Assembly (NCBI GenBank): GCA_964369525.1
Contig: CAYJEW010000022.1
Location: 1 to 27,006, forward strand
Direction of reading: 5' to 3'
From: JAAYCI01 sp964369525
GTDB lineage: Bacteria; Bacillota; Clostridia; Oscillospirales; Ruminococcaceae
DNA length: 27,006 bases
Part shown: positions 15,878 through 24,949 of the stretch, in pieces
Layout of the letters: the number at the start of each line of letters is the position of its first letter
How positions within the stretch are numbered: position 1 is the stretch's first letter
The notes under the pieces: model-generated
Database searches by the model: none
What the model saw: the letters and a program-made list of their open reading frames with translations, nothing else
What the model was told of the DNA's origin: nothing
Translations under genes and position numbers: made by a program

Positions 15878-18508
15878 CTACTTACGAGGATTTTTTATAG
15901 CTGCCTGCGCTGCTGCAAGGCGAGCAATGGGCACACGGAATGGCGAGCAGCTAACATAATTCAGCCCTGCATTATGGAAAAACTCTATGCTGGTGGGGTC
16001 GCCGCCATGCTCACCACAAATGCCGAAATGCATGTTGCTGTTTGTCTTTGCGCCAAGTTGTACAGACATTTCAATTAGCTTGCCAACACCGTCAACGTCA
16101 ACGTGAGCAAATGGATCGTTTTCATAAACTTTGCTCTCATAGTAGTAGTCAAGAAACTTGCCGGCGTCATCGCGCGAGAAACCAAAGGTCATCTGCGTGA
16201 GGTCGTTTGTGCCAAAGCTAAAGAAGTCGGCCTCTTTGGCAATAGTGTCGGCCAGCAGTGCTGCGCGCGGAATCTCTATCATAGTGCCTATCTTGTATTT
16301 CATGCTGCTGCCTGCTTGTTTAATTAGCTCATCTGAAGTTTTTACCACAATGTTTTTAACAAACAAAAACTCGCGCACATCGCCCACAAGAGGAATCATA
16401 ATGTGTGGCACAATATCTTTGCCTAGTTTTTTGCAAACGTTGAGTGCAGCTTTTATAACGGCGGTGGTTTGCACAACCGCAATCTCGGGATAAGACACAG
16501 TTAGGCGCACACCACGGTGGCCCATCATGGGGTTAAACTCGTGTAGCGCGGCTATAACAGAGTATAGTTTTTCTACCTCTACGCCCATTTCTTTAGCAAG
16601 TTCTTGCTTGTCGGCCTCGTTTGTAGGCAAAAATTCGTGCAGCGGTGGGTCGAGATAGCGAATAACTACAGGACGCTCGCCCATTACTTCGAATATTCCC
16701 TCGAAGTCGCTTTGCTGGTATGGCAAAATTTTATTCAGCGCTTTTTTACGGCTTTCGGCATCGGTGGAAAGAATCATCTCGCGCATAGCCCGAATGCGGT
16801 CGGTCTCGAAAAACATATGCTCGGTGCGGCAAAGGCCAATGCCCTCACTGCCAAAGGTGGAACCGGCTAATGCGTCTTGAGGGGTGTCGGCGTTGCAGTA
16901 AACTTCGAGGCTACGGGCGTTGTCGGCCCAGGCCATGAGCGTATCAAAGTCGCCGGAAAGTGAGGCTTCTATAGTGGCAAGTGCCTCGCCGTATACGTTG
17001 CCGGTGGTGCCGTTTAGCGAGATAAAGCTGCCTTCTTTATATACATTGCCGCCAAGGGTAAACTGCTTTTTGGTGTAGTCTATCTCTAGTTCGCCAAGGC
17101 CGGATACACAGCAGGTTCCCATGCCGCGTGCCACAACTGCAGCGTGGCTAGTCATACCGCCTCGCGCTGTGAGTATGCCTTTGGCAGCAGCCATACCCTC
17201 AATGTCTTCAGGGCTTGTTTCCAGTCGTACCAGAATAACGCTTTTACCGTCTTGTGTCCAGCTAGAGGCATCCTCGGCAGTAAATACAACCTGCCCGCTA
17301 GCGGCGCCGGGCGATGCAGCAAGCCCTTTGCCAATGGGGGTGGCGCTGGCAAGTGCGGCGGGGTCAAACTGTGGGTGCAAAAGGCTGTCTAACTGTTTTG
17401 GCTCTACCCTCATAACAGCTTCCCGCTCGCTAATAGCGCCATCTTTTACAAGGTCTACCGCAATTTTTAGTGCAGCCGATGCGGTACGCTTGCCATTGCG
17501 AGTTTGTAGCATATAAAGCTTGCCATCTTCAATGGTAAATTCCATATCTTGCATGTCTTTGTAATGGTCTTCAAGGCGCTTTGCAATGGCGGCAAACTCG
17601 TTATATACCTCAGGCATCTGCTGCTGCAGGTGGCTGATAGGCTCCGGCGTGCGAATGCCGGCCACAACGTCTTCGCCCTGCGCATTTATAAGGTACTCGC
17701 CAAACAATTCTTTTTCGCCTGTTGAGGGGTTGCGGGTAAAGGCTACGCCGGTACCACTGTTTGCACCCGTGTTGCCAAACACCATACTTTGAATATTAAC
17801 GGCTGTGCCCCAGCTGTATGGAATTTCGTTCATGCGGCGGTAGCTGTTTGCCCTGGGGTTATCCCAGCTACGGAACACCGCACGAACAGCTTCTATAAGC
17901 TGTGTTTTAGGGTCGGCGGGAAAGTCAGTTCCTTGGTTTTCACGGTAGCGCGCTTTAAAAAGCTCTACCAGTTTTTTCATGTCTTCGGCGTCCAGGTCGG
18001 TATCCAGCGTAATACCCTTTGCATGTTTTAATTCGTCAATTAGGTTTTCGTATTCGCTTTTGGATTGCTCCATTACTACGTCGCTGAACATTTGAATAAA
18101 GCGACGGTAGCTATCGTACGCAAAGCGAGCATTGCCTGTTTTTTCGGCAAGTCCCTGCACAACCTCGTCGTTTAGGCCAAGGTTTAGAATTGTGTCCATC
18201 ATGCCGGGCATAGAGGCGCGCGCACCCGAGCGCACCGAAACCAAAAGAGGATTGGATTTATTGCCGAATTGCTTGCCGGTAATGGCCTCAAGGTTTTCCA
18301 TGCAGGCTAAAATTTCCTGCTGAATTTCCGGAGCAATGCTGCTGTTGTCATCATAATAACGTGTACATGCCTCGGTGGTTATTGTAAAGCCTTGTGGCAC
18401 CGGAAGGCCAACGCCTGTCATCTCAGCAAGGTTTGCGCCTTTTCCGCCAAGAAGGTTACGCATATCGCGATTGCCCTCGCTAAACATATATACATATTTT
18501 GTGCTCAT
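15878..18508 (-). CDS. ppdK: Pyruvate, phosphate dikinase
   Basis: Interconverts pyruvate + ATP + Pi and phosphoenolpyruvate + AMP + PPi. In anaerobic clostridia it commonly works in glycolysis in place of, or beside, pyruvate kinase. The 876 residues run from the N-terminal ATP-grasp (GGKGANLAEM) through the swivelling phosphohistidine domain (GGMTSHAAVVARG, His455, preceded by Thr453) to the PEP-binding barrel with catalytic Cys831 (FGICGEHGGDP). His455 and Cys831 fall on the same numbers as in the Clostridium symbiosum enzyme. The start is clear, with GGAGGT nine bases upstream. It is monocistronic, ending at a strong terminator. The PDRP regulatory kinase/phosphatase is not in this window. 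Confidence 0.98.
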   Translation of the reverse strand: MSTKYVYMFSEGNRDMRNLLGGKGANLAEMTGVGLPVPQGFTITTEACTRYYDDNSSIAPEIQQEILACMENLEAITGKQFGNKSNPLLVSVRSGARASMPGMMDTILNLGLNDEVVQGLAEKTGNARFAYDSYRRFIQMFSDVVMEQSKSEYENLIDELKHAKGITLDTDLDAEDMKKLVELFKARYRENQGTDFPADPKTQLIEAVRAVFRSWDNPRANSYRRMNEIPYSWGTAVNIQSMVFGNTGANSGTGVAFTRNPSTGEKELFGEYLINAQGEDVVAGIRTPEPISHLQQQMPEVYNEFAAIAKRLEDHYKDMQDMEFTIEDGKLYMLQTRNGKRTASAALKIAVDLVKDGAISEREAVMRVEPKQLDSLLHPQFDPAALASATPIGKGLAASPGAASGQVVFTAEDASSWTQDGKSVILVRLETSPEDIEGMAAAKGILTARGGMTSHAAVVARGMGTCCVSGLGELEIDYTKKQFTLGGNVYKEGSFISLNGTTGNVYGEALATIEASLSGDFDTLMAWADNARSLEVYCNADTPQDALAGSTFGSEGIGLCRTEHMFFETDRIRAMREMILSTDAESRKKALNKILPYQQSDFEGIFEVMGERPVVIRYLDPPLHEFLPTNEADKQELAKEMGVEVEKLYSVIAALHEFNPMMGHRGVRLTVSYPEIAVVQTTAVIKAALNVCKKLGKDIVPHIMIPLVGDVREFLFVKNIVVKTSDELIKQAGSSMKYKIGTMIEIPRAALLADTIAKEADFFSFGTNDLTQMTFGFSRDDAGKFLDYYYESKVYENDPFAHVDVDGVGKLIEMSVQLGAKTNSNMHFGICGEHGGDPTSIEFFHNAGLNYVSCSPFRVPIARLAAAQAAIKNPRK

Positions 18509-18812
18509 AACTACCCAACCTCCAAAATGTGATATATAAACAAAATTATACCCTTAAGTTTTGTATTTATTGCATTTTAAATTAAAAAATATTTAAAAAA
18601 CTAATGCGCAATAAACAATCCATACAAAATAGTATATCAGACAAATAATAGAATTACCAGTGATTTTTTAGGCAAAACATTATAATAAATTACAGATAAC
18701 TAAGAGGAATTTTGTGGAATAGTAGCACAAAAAATGGATGCGCCAGGTAGCCGAAGGATAAAAGACTTAATAGCGATATTTTATGGTTTCAGGCTTTAGC
18801 TAAACACATCTG
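18509..18812. other. 304-base intergenic region between the antiporter gene and ppdK
   Basis: Very AT-rich, with no coding signal. The part nearest ppdK contains a perfect minus-strand TATAAT (18545-18550) with only a poor -35 (TGCAAT at 18 bp), the likeliest ppdK promoter. The part nearest the antiporter should hold its 3' end, but no hairpin with a T-tract was found. Confidence 0.5.
18545..18550 (-). promoter_or_regulatory. Candidate -10 box of ppdK
   Basis: A TATAAT on the minus strand lies 37 bases upstream of the ppdK ATG. The -35 region is weak, so this is a tentative promoter. Confidence 0.4.
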
Positions 18813-20006
18813 CTACTCTTCTTTTTGCAACATCTTTTTATAATTACAATCAATTGCTATCGCCCCTAAAGGCGCTGTTAATATAATTGAAAAAACTGCA
18901 ACCGTTAAAATAATGCTTCCACAAGCAAGCCCTAAAGACAACGGCACAGCGCCAATTGCCGCCTGCACAGTGGCTTTTGGCAGATATGCCAAAACACAAA
19001 ACCACCGTTCTTTATAGTTTAGGTGTGTGCCCAGTAGGCTTGCCATCACCCCGATAGAACGCACCACCAACCCAGCTGCAACCATCACCATCGCCGGTAT
19101 AACTTCTTGCACCAGGTAGCTTGTATCCACCGCCGCACCCACCAGCACAAACAAAACAATCTCGGCCGCTATCCATAACCTACCAAATTTTTCTGCCAGC
19201 GCCTGCGCTATCTGCGGTATAACTTTTAATTTATACACACACGCCATGCTAACTATTGCCAGCAATCCCGAAAACGGTATTCCCATAATAGGCTCTGCCG
19301 AAATAACTATAAAAGAAATACCTAAAAAAATAACTACTTTAGCGCTGTTTCTTACGGTTTTGCCTCTCTTATGCATCTGCTCAAAGCTCCATGCCAGCCC
19401 AAGCCCCAGCACGCTTCCTATTGCAATTCCCAGCACAATCGATATAGGCGCATTCATAAGTGATGCCGCAGTAAAACTTTGGCCCGACACCAGTGCAATA
19501 AACGTTGTAAACAGCACTATTACAAAAACGTCATCACCCGATGCCCCTGCCAAAATAAGCTGTGGTATGCCTTTTTTTGTGCCGTACTTTTTTTCAATCA
19601 GCTCCACCATTCGCGGAACAACTATCGCAGGCGATACCGCCGCCAGCACCGCCCCCATCAACAGTGCTTCTACATGGCTTATTCCAAATATTATTGGCGC
19701 AAGTACAAAGTATGCAAAAATCTCAAAACTTGCAGGTAAAAATGCCATTAAAATTGCAGGCCTGCCCACTTTTTTTAAATCTTCAATGTTTAATGATAAA
19801 CCCGCTTTAATTAAAATAATAATTAATGCCATCTGCCTTAACTCAGCAGATATATCTAAAAGTTCGGGTGCAAGCAGGTCTAGTGCATAAGGACCTATGG
19901 CAATACCACACACTAGCATGCCTATAATACGCGGCAGTTTAATTTTTTGGCAGATGCTCGCCATAGCCATTCCCACCAAAAACAGTAGCCCCAGTGATAA
20001 TAGCAT
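18813..20006 (-). CDS. Cation:proton antiporter, CPA family
   Basis: A 397-residue membrane protein with about 11-13 hydrophobic segments, matching the Na+/H+ exchanger domain of the CPA superfamily (KefB/NhaP-like). Segment 1 leads into LPRIIGMLVCGIAIGP. The paired acidic residues of the ion site are seen in GASGDDVFVIVLF, and the C-terminal half has LPKATVQAAIGAVPLSLG. There is no cytoplasmic TrkA-N or RCK regulatory domain, so this is a short transporter-only form. Which ion it exchanges cannot be told. The start at 20006 has TAGGAGG six bases upstream. It lies 175 bases after two small membrane protein genes in the same direction, with neither a clear promoter nor a terminator between. 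Confidence 0.88.
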   Translation of the reverse strand: MLLSLGLLFLVGMAMASICQKIKLPRIIGMLVCGIAIGPYALDLLAPELLDISAELRQMALIIILIKAGLSLNIEDLKKVGRPAILMAFLPASFEIFAYFVLAPIIFGISHVEALLMGAVLAAVSPAIVVPRMVELIEKKYGTKKGIPQLILAGASGDDVFVIVLFTTFIALVSGQSFTAASLMNAPISIVLGIAIGSVLGLGLAWSFEQMHKRGKTVRNSAKVVIFLGISFIVISAEPIMGIPFSGLLAIVSMACVYKLKVIPQIAQALAEKFGRLWIAAEIVLFVLVGAAVDTSYLVQEVIPAMVMVAAGLVVRSIGVMASLLGTHLNYKERWFCVLAYLPKATVQAAIGAVPLSLGLACGSIILTVAVFSIILTAPLGAIAIDCNYKKMLQKEE

Positions 20007-20181
20007 AAGCCCCTCCTATTGCCGCATTATCGTAAAAAAAGCCAATTCCCTCTGCAACATAAAATCACAGAAGTCATCAGCAAAATGCACGCCAGTAAAA
20101 ATAGAAAAATTAATTTATTCCTCTTAATTGTGCTACGTCACACCATCAATAACCTATCGTATATAAGTGTTTAAACATTAT

Positions 20182-20412
20182 TTATTGTTCTTTTGCCGAA
20201 TACTCTATGCACATAATACATAAGCCTGTAATAAATAATATCGCCCCAATTACCAGCGGTATTATCATGCCATTCTGTATGGCCGTTGCTAAAAAGCGTC
20301 CGGGTGGTGTATGCCACTCGGTGGCTAAATTTAATACACAGTACAACGCCGCTGCAAAGCACCATACTGTACCGTTTAAAGATAAAAACCCGCCAATTAC
20401 CGCTCGCTTCAT
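20182..20412 (-). CDS. Small membrane protein, unknown function (76 aa)
   Basis: A 76-residue protein with two hydrophobic segments (about 7-30 and 49-69) separated by a short polar loop. I do not recognise a family. It is supported as real by a good AAGGAGC site six bases upstream of the ATG, a membrane-protein composition, and its position in line with aspS, the zinc-ribbon membrane protein and the antiporter. It begins 59 bases after the preceding small gene. No function is proposed. Confidence 0.62.
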   Translation of the reverse strand: MKRAVIGGFLSLNGTVWCFAAALYCVLNLATEWHTPPGRFLATAIQNGMIIPLVIGAILFITGLCIMCIEYSAKEQ

Positions 20413-20471
20413 GCCTTGCTCCTTACATCATTGCTAAAAACAGCCATTTACTGCATTTTTTCAAGGCCGTC

Positions 20472-20852
20472 TTATGCGCCTATCTGCGCATACAGCCTGT
20501 TTTTTCTGTGTACGTCGCCATCACAATGCGGACACCGCAGATGTTGCAGGTCGGCTTGGTTTGCCTGCAGCTCCTCGTCGCAATAAGGGCAGTGCAAGGC
20601 ATAGACTTTGTTTCCATTTACACGCCACATCGCAAATAAAACGCCCAATATTAGCATAAACGATAGCAATAAAAGCCCAATAAATAATATGCCAAACCCC
20701 GTGCCATCAAGGCCAAAAAAGCTATTGGCCCAGTCCTGCGCCAGTATAGCTACTGCCGACACACCCACAACCACCGCCAGCAGTAGCATACGCCACAATA
20801 CGCCATACCTTAGCACGTTGTTTCCCAGATACCTCCAAAAGCTAACCCGCAT
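20472..20852 (-). CDS. Small membrane protein with C-terminal zinc ribbon (126 aa)
   Basis: The protein has two membrane segments (about residues 20-40 and 52-76) and a cytoplasmic tail with two CxxC pairs (CPYC and CPHC, 17 residues apart). The pairs would bind one zinc in a rubredoxin-like ribbon. ATG 20852 is preferred over the GTG three codons upstream, because AGAGGTG lies six bases before the ATG and overlaps the GTG. A weak promoter (TTGCAG, 16 bp, TATTGT) lies in the 134-base gap after aspS. I recognise no named family. Membrane zinc ribbons of this kind are widespread in Firmicutes and mostly uncharacterised. Confidence 0.72.
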   Translation of the reverse strand: MRVSFWRYLGNNVLRYGVLWRMLLLAVVVGVSAVAILAQDWANSFFGLDGTGFGILFIGLLLLSFMLILGVLFAMWRVNGNKVYALHCPYCDEELQANQADLQHLRCPHCDGDVHRKNRLYAQIGA

Positions 20853-20986
20853 GCTCTTCACCTCTGCTATTCAAAACACCAAACTAGACATTGCGCACAT
20901 TACTTAAACATACAATAAAGTATTTTGCTTTTACTGCAAATATCAAATATGCAACATTGCATTTTCTGCCTTATTTACCTGAAAAC

Positions 20987-22774
20987 TTATTCTTGCTCTT
21001 GTATATCACTTTTTATATGTAAATCTTTAAGCTGGCCGTCCTGCACAAGATCTGGGCAACCACTCATCAGCTCGCCCGCATTCTGTACCTTGGGAAATGC
21101 AATTACGTCACGAATAGAGTCTTTGCCCAGCATTACAGCCACCAGCCTATCCAGGCCAAACGCCATACCGCCGTGCGGCGGTGCGCCATATCTGTATGCC
21201 TCCATCAAAAACCCAAAGTTTTCTTGAGCGCGCTCTTCGGTAAAGCCAAGTACCTTAAACATCCTCGCCTGCAACTCAGGGTCGTTAATTCTAATCGAAC
21301 CACCACCAAGCTCTACGCCATTAACCACCATGTCATAAGCTTTGGCGCGGCACACTGCCGGATTTGTTTCAATCTTCTCAATATCTTCTTCTTTTGGCAT
21401 GGTGAAAGGATGATGTTTTGCCACATATCTGTTGTTTTCTGCATCGTGCTCAAACAGCGGAAAATCTGTTACCCAAAGGAAATTGTAGCTCCCCTGCGGG
21501 ATAAGGTCAAACTTTTTGCCAATCTCCAGCCGCAGTGCGCCAAGCGCCGCAAACACAACGTCGTCGCTGTCGGCCACCAATAGCACCACATCACCCTGCT
21601 CTGCCGAAACCTTACTTCTAAGCGCTTGTTTTTGCGCATCTGTTAAAAATTTCTCGTAGCTACTGCTCTCGCCCTCGCTTGTCCAGCGCAGGTATGCAAG
21701 GCCTTTTGCACCATAGGTTTTTGCCGTGTTTGTAAGGCGGTCCACCTCTTTACGGCTAATCTTATCGGCAAGGCCTTTAGCATTGATAGCACGCACACTA
21801 CCCCCGGCCGCCACAGCGTTTGCAAACACCGCAAAGCCACAATCGGCGGCAATATCGCTCACATTGCACAGCTCCAGCCCAAAGCGTGTGTCCGGCTTGT
21901 CCGAGCCGTAACGGTCCATCGCCTCGGCGTAAGGCATGCGCGGAAACGGCGTGGCCACCTGTACCGAAAGCAGCTTATCAAACACCTCTTTTACCAGCTG
22001 TTCATTTACAGTTTCCACGTCATTTTCATCTGCAAAAGCCATTTCCATGTCAATCTGCGTAAATTCGGGTTGTCTGTCGGCACGAAGGTCTTCATCGCGG
22101 AAGCAGCGTGCAATCTGGAAGTATCGGTCAAAGCCTGACAGCATCAAAATTTGTTTGTATAGTTGAGGGCTTTGAGGCAATGCATAAAACCTACCCGGTT
22201 GTACACGACTTGGCACAAGATAATCCCTTGCACCTTCAGGGGTAGATTTAATAAGCATCGGTGTCTCAATTTCATCAAAATGGTTCTGCATATAAAAATT
22301 ACGCACATATGTTGTAAGTTTGCTGCGAAACGATATAGTGCTATGCAGTTCTTGGCGCCTAAGGTCTAGGTAGCGGTAGCGCAGGCGCAGCTCTTCGTTT
22401 ACAGCCGCAATGTCGTCACGCACCTCAAACGGAGGGGTTTCTGCCTCGCTTAAAACACGCAGATCGTCCACCATAAGCTCCACATCGCCGGTGGGTAGTT
22501 CTGGGTTTGGCGCCTCGCGCAAGCGTAGCACACCTTTAGCCATAACAACAAATTCGGCCCTAAGGCCGGTAGCTTTTTCGAATATATCTGCCTCTGTAGA
22601 GCTGCCAAACGCCAATTGTAATATGCCGCTGGTGTCGCGAAGGTCGGTAAAAACAAGGCCGCCTAAGTCTCGGCTTTTTGCCACCGAGCCCGCCACAACA
22701 ATTTCTTTGCCCACAAGCTGTGTGTCCACCTCGCCACAGTAATGTGTTCTACGTAGTGTACCCATTTGGTCCAT
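20987..22774 (-). CDS. aspS: Aspartyl-tRNA synthetase, bacterial type
   Basis: Charges tRNA-Asp. The 595 residues contain the N-terminal anticodon-binding OB domain, class II motif 2 RCFRDEDLRADRQPEFTQ (223-240), the bacterial GAD insertion, and motif 3 YGAPPHGGMAFGLDRL near the C-terminus. In the OB domain the discriminating position reads RDLGG (Leu37), like the E. coli enzyme, where non-discriminating enzymes usually have His. This suggests it charges tRNA-Asp only, an inference from a single residue. The start has GAGGAGG eight bases upstream. It follows hisS by 34 bases, the standard Firmicutes hisS-aspS pair. No convincing terminator was found after it. Confidence 0.97.
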   Translation of the reverse strand: MDQMGTLRRTHYCGEVDTQLVGKEIVVAGSVAKSRDLGGLVFTDLRDTSGILQLAFGSSTEADIFEKATGLRAEFVVMAKGVLRLREAPNPELPTGDVELMVDDLRVLSEAETPPFEVRDDIAAVNEELRLRYRYLDLRRQELHSTISFRSKLTTYVRNFYMQNHFDEIETPMLIKSTPEGARDYLVPSRVQPGRFYALPQSPQLYKQILMLSGFDRYFQIARCFRDEDLRADRQPEFTQIDMEMAFADENDVETVNEQLVKEVFDKLLSVQVATPFPRMPYAEAMDRYGSDKPDTRFGLELCNVSDIAADCGFAVFANAVAAGGSVRAINAKGLADKISRKEVDRLTNTAKTYGAKGLAYLRWTSEGESSSYEKFLTDAQKQALRSKVSAEQGDVVLLVADSDDVVFAALGALRLEIGKKFDLIPQGSYNFLWVTDFPLFEHDAENNRYVAKHHPFTMPKEEDIEKIETNPAVCRAKAYDMVVNGVELGGGSIRINDPELQARMFKVLGFTEERAQENFGFLMEAYRYGAPPHGGMAFGLDRLVAVMLGKDSIRDVIAFPKVQNAGELMSGCPDLVQDGQLKDLHIKSDIQEQE

Positions 22775-22808
22775 GCTAAATCCTCCTCAAGCTATTTTGC
22801 CGCAGTAG

Positions 22809-24170
22809 TTAATAGCCTGCTTCGCCATCGTCAAACAAAGCAATGGGCCCTACGGTTCTTATCATCTCTTCAAGGTTTTCTACACTAACGGCTGCGGGGT
22901 CCAGCCTTAGCACATGCTTTACAACAGCCACCGCCCCAACAACAGGCAGTTCTGCCTGGGCGCCGTCGTGCATACGTTTTAGCGAAACTATTCCGCTCTC
23001 TACCTCAGAATCTCCCATCACCACGGTGTACAGCGCGCCCAGCCGCCCTGCGGCTTTCATTTGTGCTTTAACGCTGCGGCCTACCAGGTCATATTCTGCA
23101 AAAATATCTTCATTACGCAAATTTTTAACCAGCTTTGCTGCTAAATCTCTGCCTTTTTCGCCCTGGGCCACCGCAAACAGCACCGGCCCTTGAGGCGCCG
23201 CAGGCAGGCAGGCATGCTCTTCCAGCAGCATTAAAAGCCGCTCCAGCCCAAGGCCAAAACCCACGCCCGGGGTGGCCTCGCCGCCAAACTCTTCTATTAG
23301 CCCGTCGTAGCGCCCGCCACCACACACCGTACCCTGCGTGCCAATGCCTGCCGCCACAAACTCAAACACGGTGTTTGTGTAGTAGTCCAGCCCACGAACA
23401 ATACGCGGGTTTACCTCGTACGCAATCTCTGCATTTTGTAGCATACGCTTCACTTCTTCGAAGTGATTATGGCAATCTTCGCATAAGTAATCCAATATCA
23501 CTGGTGCGTTTTTTGCAATTTTTATGCATTTTTCTTCTTTGCAGTCCAGTAGGCGCAGAGGGTTGTTTTGTATACGCTGGCGGCAATCGCTGCACTGCTC
23601 GTCTTTGTATGCATCAAAATATTCAAGCAGTGCTTTATGGTATTTTGGGCGGCACTCCTTGCAGCCAATTGCGTTTACCTGCAAAAGCGCATGCTCTTCC
23701 AGCCCAAGCTCACTTAAAAATGCAGCAGCCAGCGCAATTATCTCCACATCGGCCATCGGCTCGTGTGTACCAAAACATTCCACACCAAACTGATGAAATT
23801 CTCTATACCTGCCTTTTTGGCTATTTTCATACCTAAAACAGCTTTGTAGATAGTATGTTTTTATTGGCAGTGGGCTTGCAGCCAGCATGCCGTTTTCCAA
23901 AACAGCTCGTGCCACGCCCGCCGTGCCCTCTGGGCGTAGCGTAACGCTGCGTTCGCCCTTATCTAAAAATGTGTACATTTCTTTAGAGACAATGTCGGTA
24001 TCTTCGCCCACACCTCGGCTAAACACTTCGGTACTTTCAAACGTAGGTAGGCGTATTTCTTTAAAACCAAATCTATGCGCAACCATGCGTGCCTTTTCTT
24101 CCACATACTGCCATTTCCAGCTTTCTTGCGGCAATACGTCCTGCGTTCCCTTCGGTCTTGTATACACCAT
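22809..24170 (-). CDS. hisS: Histidyl-tRNA synthetase
   Basis: Charges tRNA-His. The 453 residues show class II motif 2 (CFRYENSQKGRYREFHQFG, 111-129), the histidine-specific HisA motif RGLDYYTNTVFEF (259-271) and HisB GGGRYDG (284-290), and a C-terminal anticodon-binding domain. The insertion domain is cysteine-rich: CxxC pairs at 170/173, 193/196 and 230/233, plus Cys210 and Cys215, implying bound zinc. This pattern is familiar in Firmicutes HisRS. The C-terminus runs about 25-30 residues longer than average. The start has a GGAAG site. A promoter 42 bases upstream fits, and no T-box was seen. Confidence 0.97.
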   Translation of the reverse strand: MVYTRPKGTQDVLPQESWKWQYVEEKARMVAHRFGFKEIRLPTFESTEVFSRGVGEDTDIVSKEMYTFLDKGERSVTLRPEGTAGVARAVLENGMLAASPLPIKTYYLQSCFRYENSQKGRYREFHQFGVECFGTHEPMADVEIIALAAAFLSELGLEEHALLQVNAIGCKECRPKYHKALLEYFDAYKDEQCSDCRQRIQNNPLRLLDCKEEKCIKIAKNAPVILDYLCEDCHNHFEEVKRMLQNAEIAYEVNPRIVRGLDYYTNTVFEFVAAGIGTQGTVCGGGRYDGLIEEFGGEATPGVGFGLGLERLLMLLEEHACLPAAPQGPVLFAVAQGEKGRDLAAKLVKNLRNEDIFAEYDLVGRSVKAQMKAAGRLGALYTVVMGDSEVESGIVSLKRMHDGAQAELPVVGAVAVVKHVLRLDPAAVSVENLEEMIRTVGPIALFDDGEAGY

Positions 24171-24211
24171 AACCGTATCTTCCTTTTCTTGTTTTATGGG
24201 CTGTATTTCGT

Positions 24212-24240
24212 ATTTTACCAGTTTTGTTCACTTGTTTCAA
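24212..24240 (-). promoter_or_regulatory. Promoter of the hisS-aspS operon
   Basis: On the minus strand TTGAAA (24235-24240), a 17-base spacer and TAAAAT (24212-24217) form a good promoter with an extended TG one base before the -10. The predicted leader is about 35 bases, too short for a T-box. The -35 overlaps a small dyad, CTTGTTTCAAG. Confidence 0.7.
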
Positions 24241-24358
24241 GCAAGCTTAAAGCCGCTTGGCCAAAGCCGTATAATTATAAAGGCCAACCGCTAAGTTTAT
24301 ACTTTATGGTTGGTGCTTTTGCGCTATTAGTTATTGCCTTGTGGCATCAGACATGCTT

Positions 24359-24402
24359 TAAAAAAATAAGCGCCACTGCAACTGTGCTGTGCAGTGGCAC
24401 TT
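24359..24402 (-). terminator. Intrinsic terminator after mgsA
   Basis: On the minus strand AAGTGCCACTGCA (24390-24402) pairs with TGCAGTGGCGCTT (24368-24380) with one G-T pair and a 9-base loop. It is followed by A and a run of T (24360-24366). It lies 67 bases past the mgsA stop and isolates mgsA from hisS. Confidence 0.88.
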
Positions 24403-24469
24403 ATGCCATATTTCTGCCCTGTGGCAGCAGCAGGCGCTATGCTGCCTGCCATTGCACCCAAAAGAGGGG

Positions 24470-24877
24470 TTATACCTGCTTTGGGTTCACTATATCGCGC
24501 CAATCAAGGTCGCCACGCTCCAGCCCGTGCACCAGCACCTCGGCTGTGGCAATATTTGTAGCCATCGGTATGTTGTGCATATCGCATAGGCGCAGCAGGT
24601 TCATCTCATTAGGCTCGCCCGGTTTTGCACTTATTGGGTCGCGAAAAAACATAAGTAGGTCTATCTCGTTGCAGGCAATTCGTGCGGCAATCTGCTGGTC
24701 GCCTCCATGCATTCCCGAAAGAAAACGCTGCACCGGAAGGCCTGTGGCCTCATTAACCATTTTGCCCGTAGTGCCCGTGGCCAAAAGTTGGTGCCGGCTT
24801 AGTGTGCGGGAGTACGCGGTGCAAAACTGCACCATCAACTCTTTTTTTGAATCGTGCGCAATTAGGGCGATGTTCAT
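24470..24877 (-). CDS. mgsA: Methylglyoxal synthase
   Basis: Converts dihydroxyacetone phosphate to methylglyoxal and phosphate, an overflow bypass of lower glycolysis under phosphate limitation. The 135 residues begin with the family signature MNIALIAHDSKKELMVQFC. They keep the phosphate site ATGTTG (33-38), catalytic Asp60 in GGDQQI (Asp71 in E. coli) and Asp80 in FFRDP. The loop after Asp80 reads KPGEPNE. At the place where E. coli and B. subtilis have His (E. coli His98) there is Gly87, and the E. coli Asp101 position is Asn90. The start has GTGAGG upstream. It lies 72 bases after the MinD-like gene without a clear terminator between, so co-transcription is likely. Confidence 0.94.
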   Translation of the reverse strand: MNIALIAHDSKKELMVQFCTAYSRTLSRHQLLATGTTGKMVNEATGLPVQRFLSGMHGGDQQIAARIACNEIDLLMFFRDPISAKPGEPNEMNLLRLCDMHNIPMATNIATAEVLVHGLERGDLDWRDIVNPKQV

Positions 24878-24949
24878 AAACCAGCCTCACTTTCCGTGTG
24901 TTCTATATAAGCTAAACCGCCTTGTGCTTGCGGCTTTTCGGTTATGCAT

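Noticed and set aside
20853..20986. Terminator after aspS (ATGCAA/TTGCAT stem near 20953)
   Set aside because: The stem is only six AT-rich pairs and the following sequence is not a T run.
24270..24279. TATAATTATA palindrome as a divergent promoter
   Set aside because: Neither strand has a proper -35 at 16-18 bp, and there is no rightward gene to express.
24171..24469. T-box leader of hisS, and T-boxes for proS and aspS
   Set aside because: No AGGGTGG-type T-box sequence or specifier stem was found. The hisS leader is about 35 bases and the proS gap is 81 bases.
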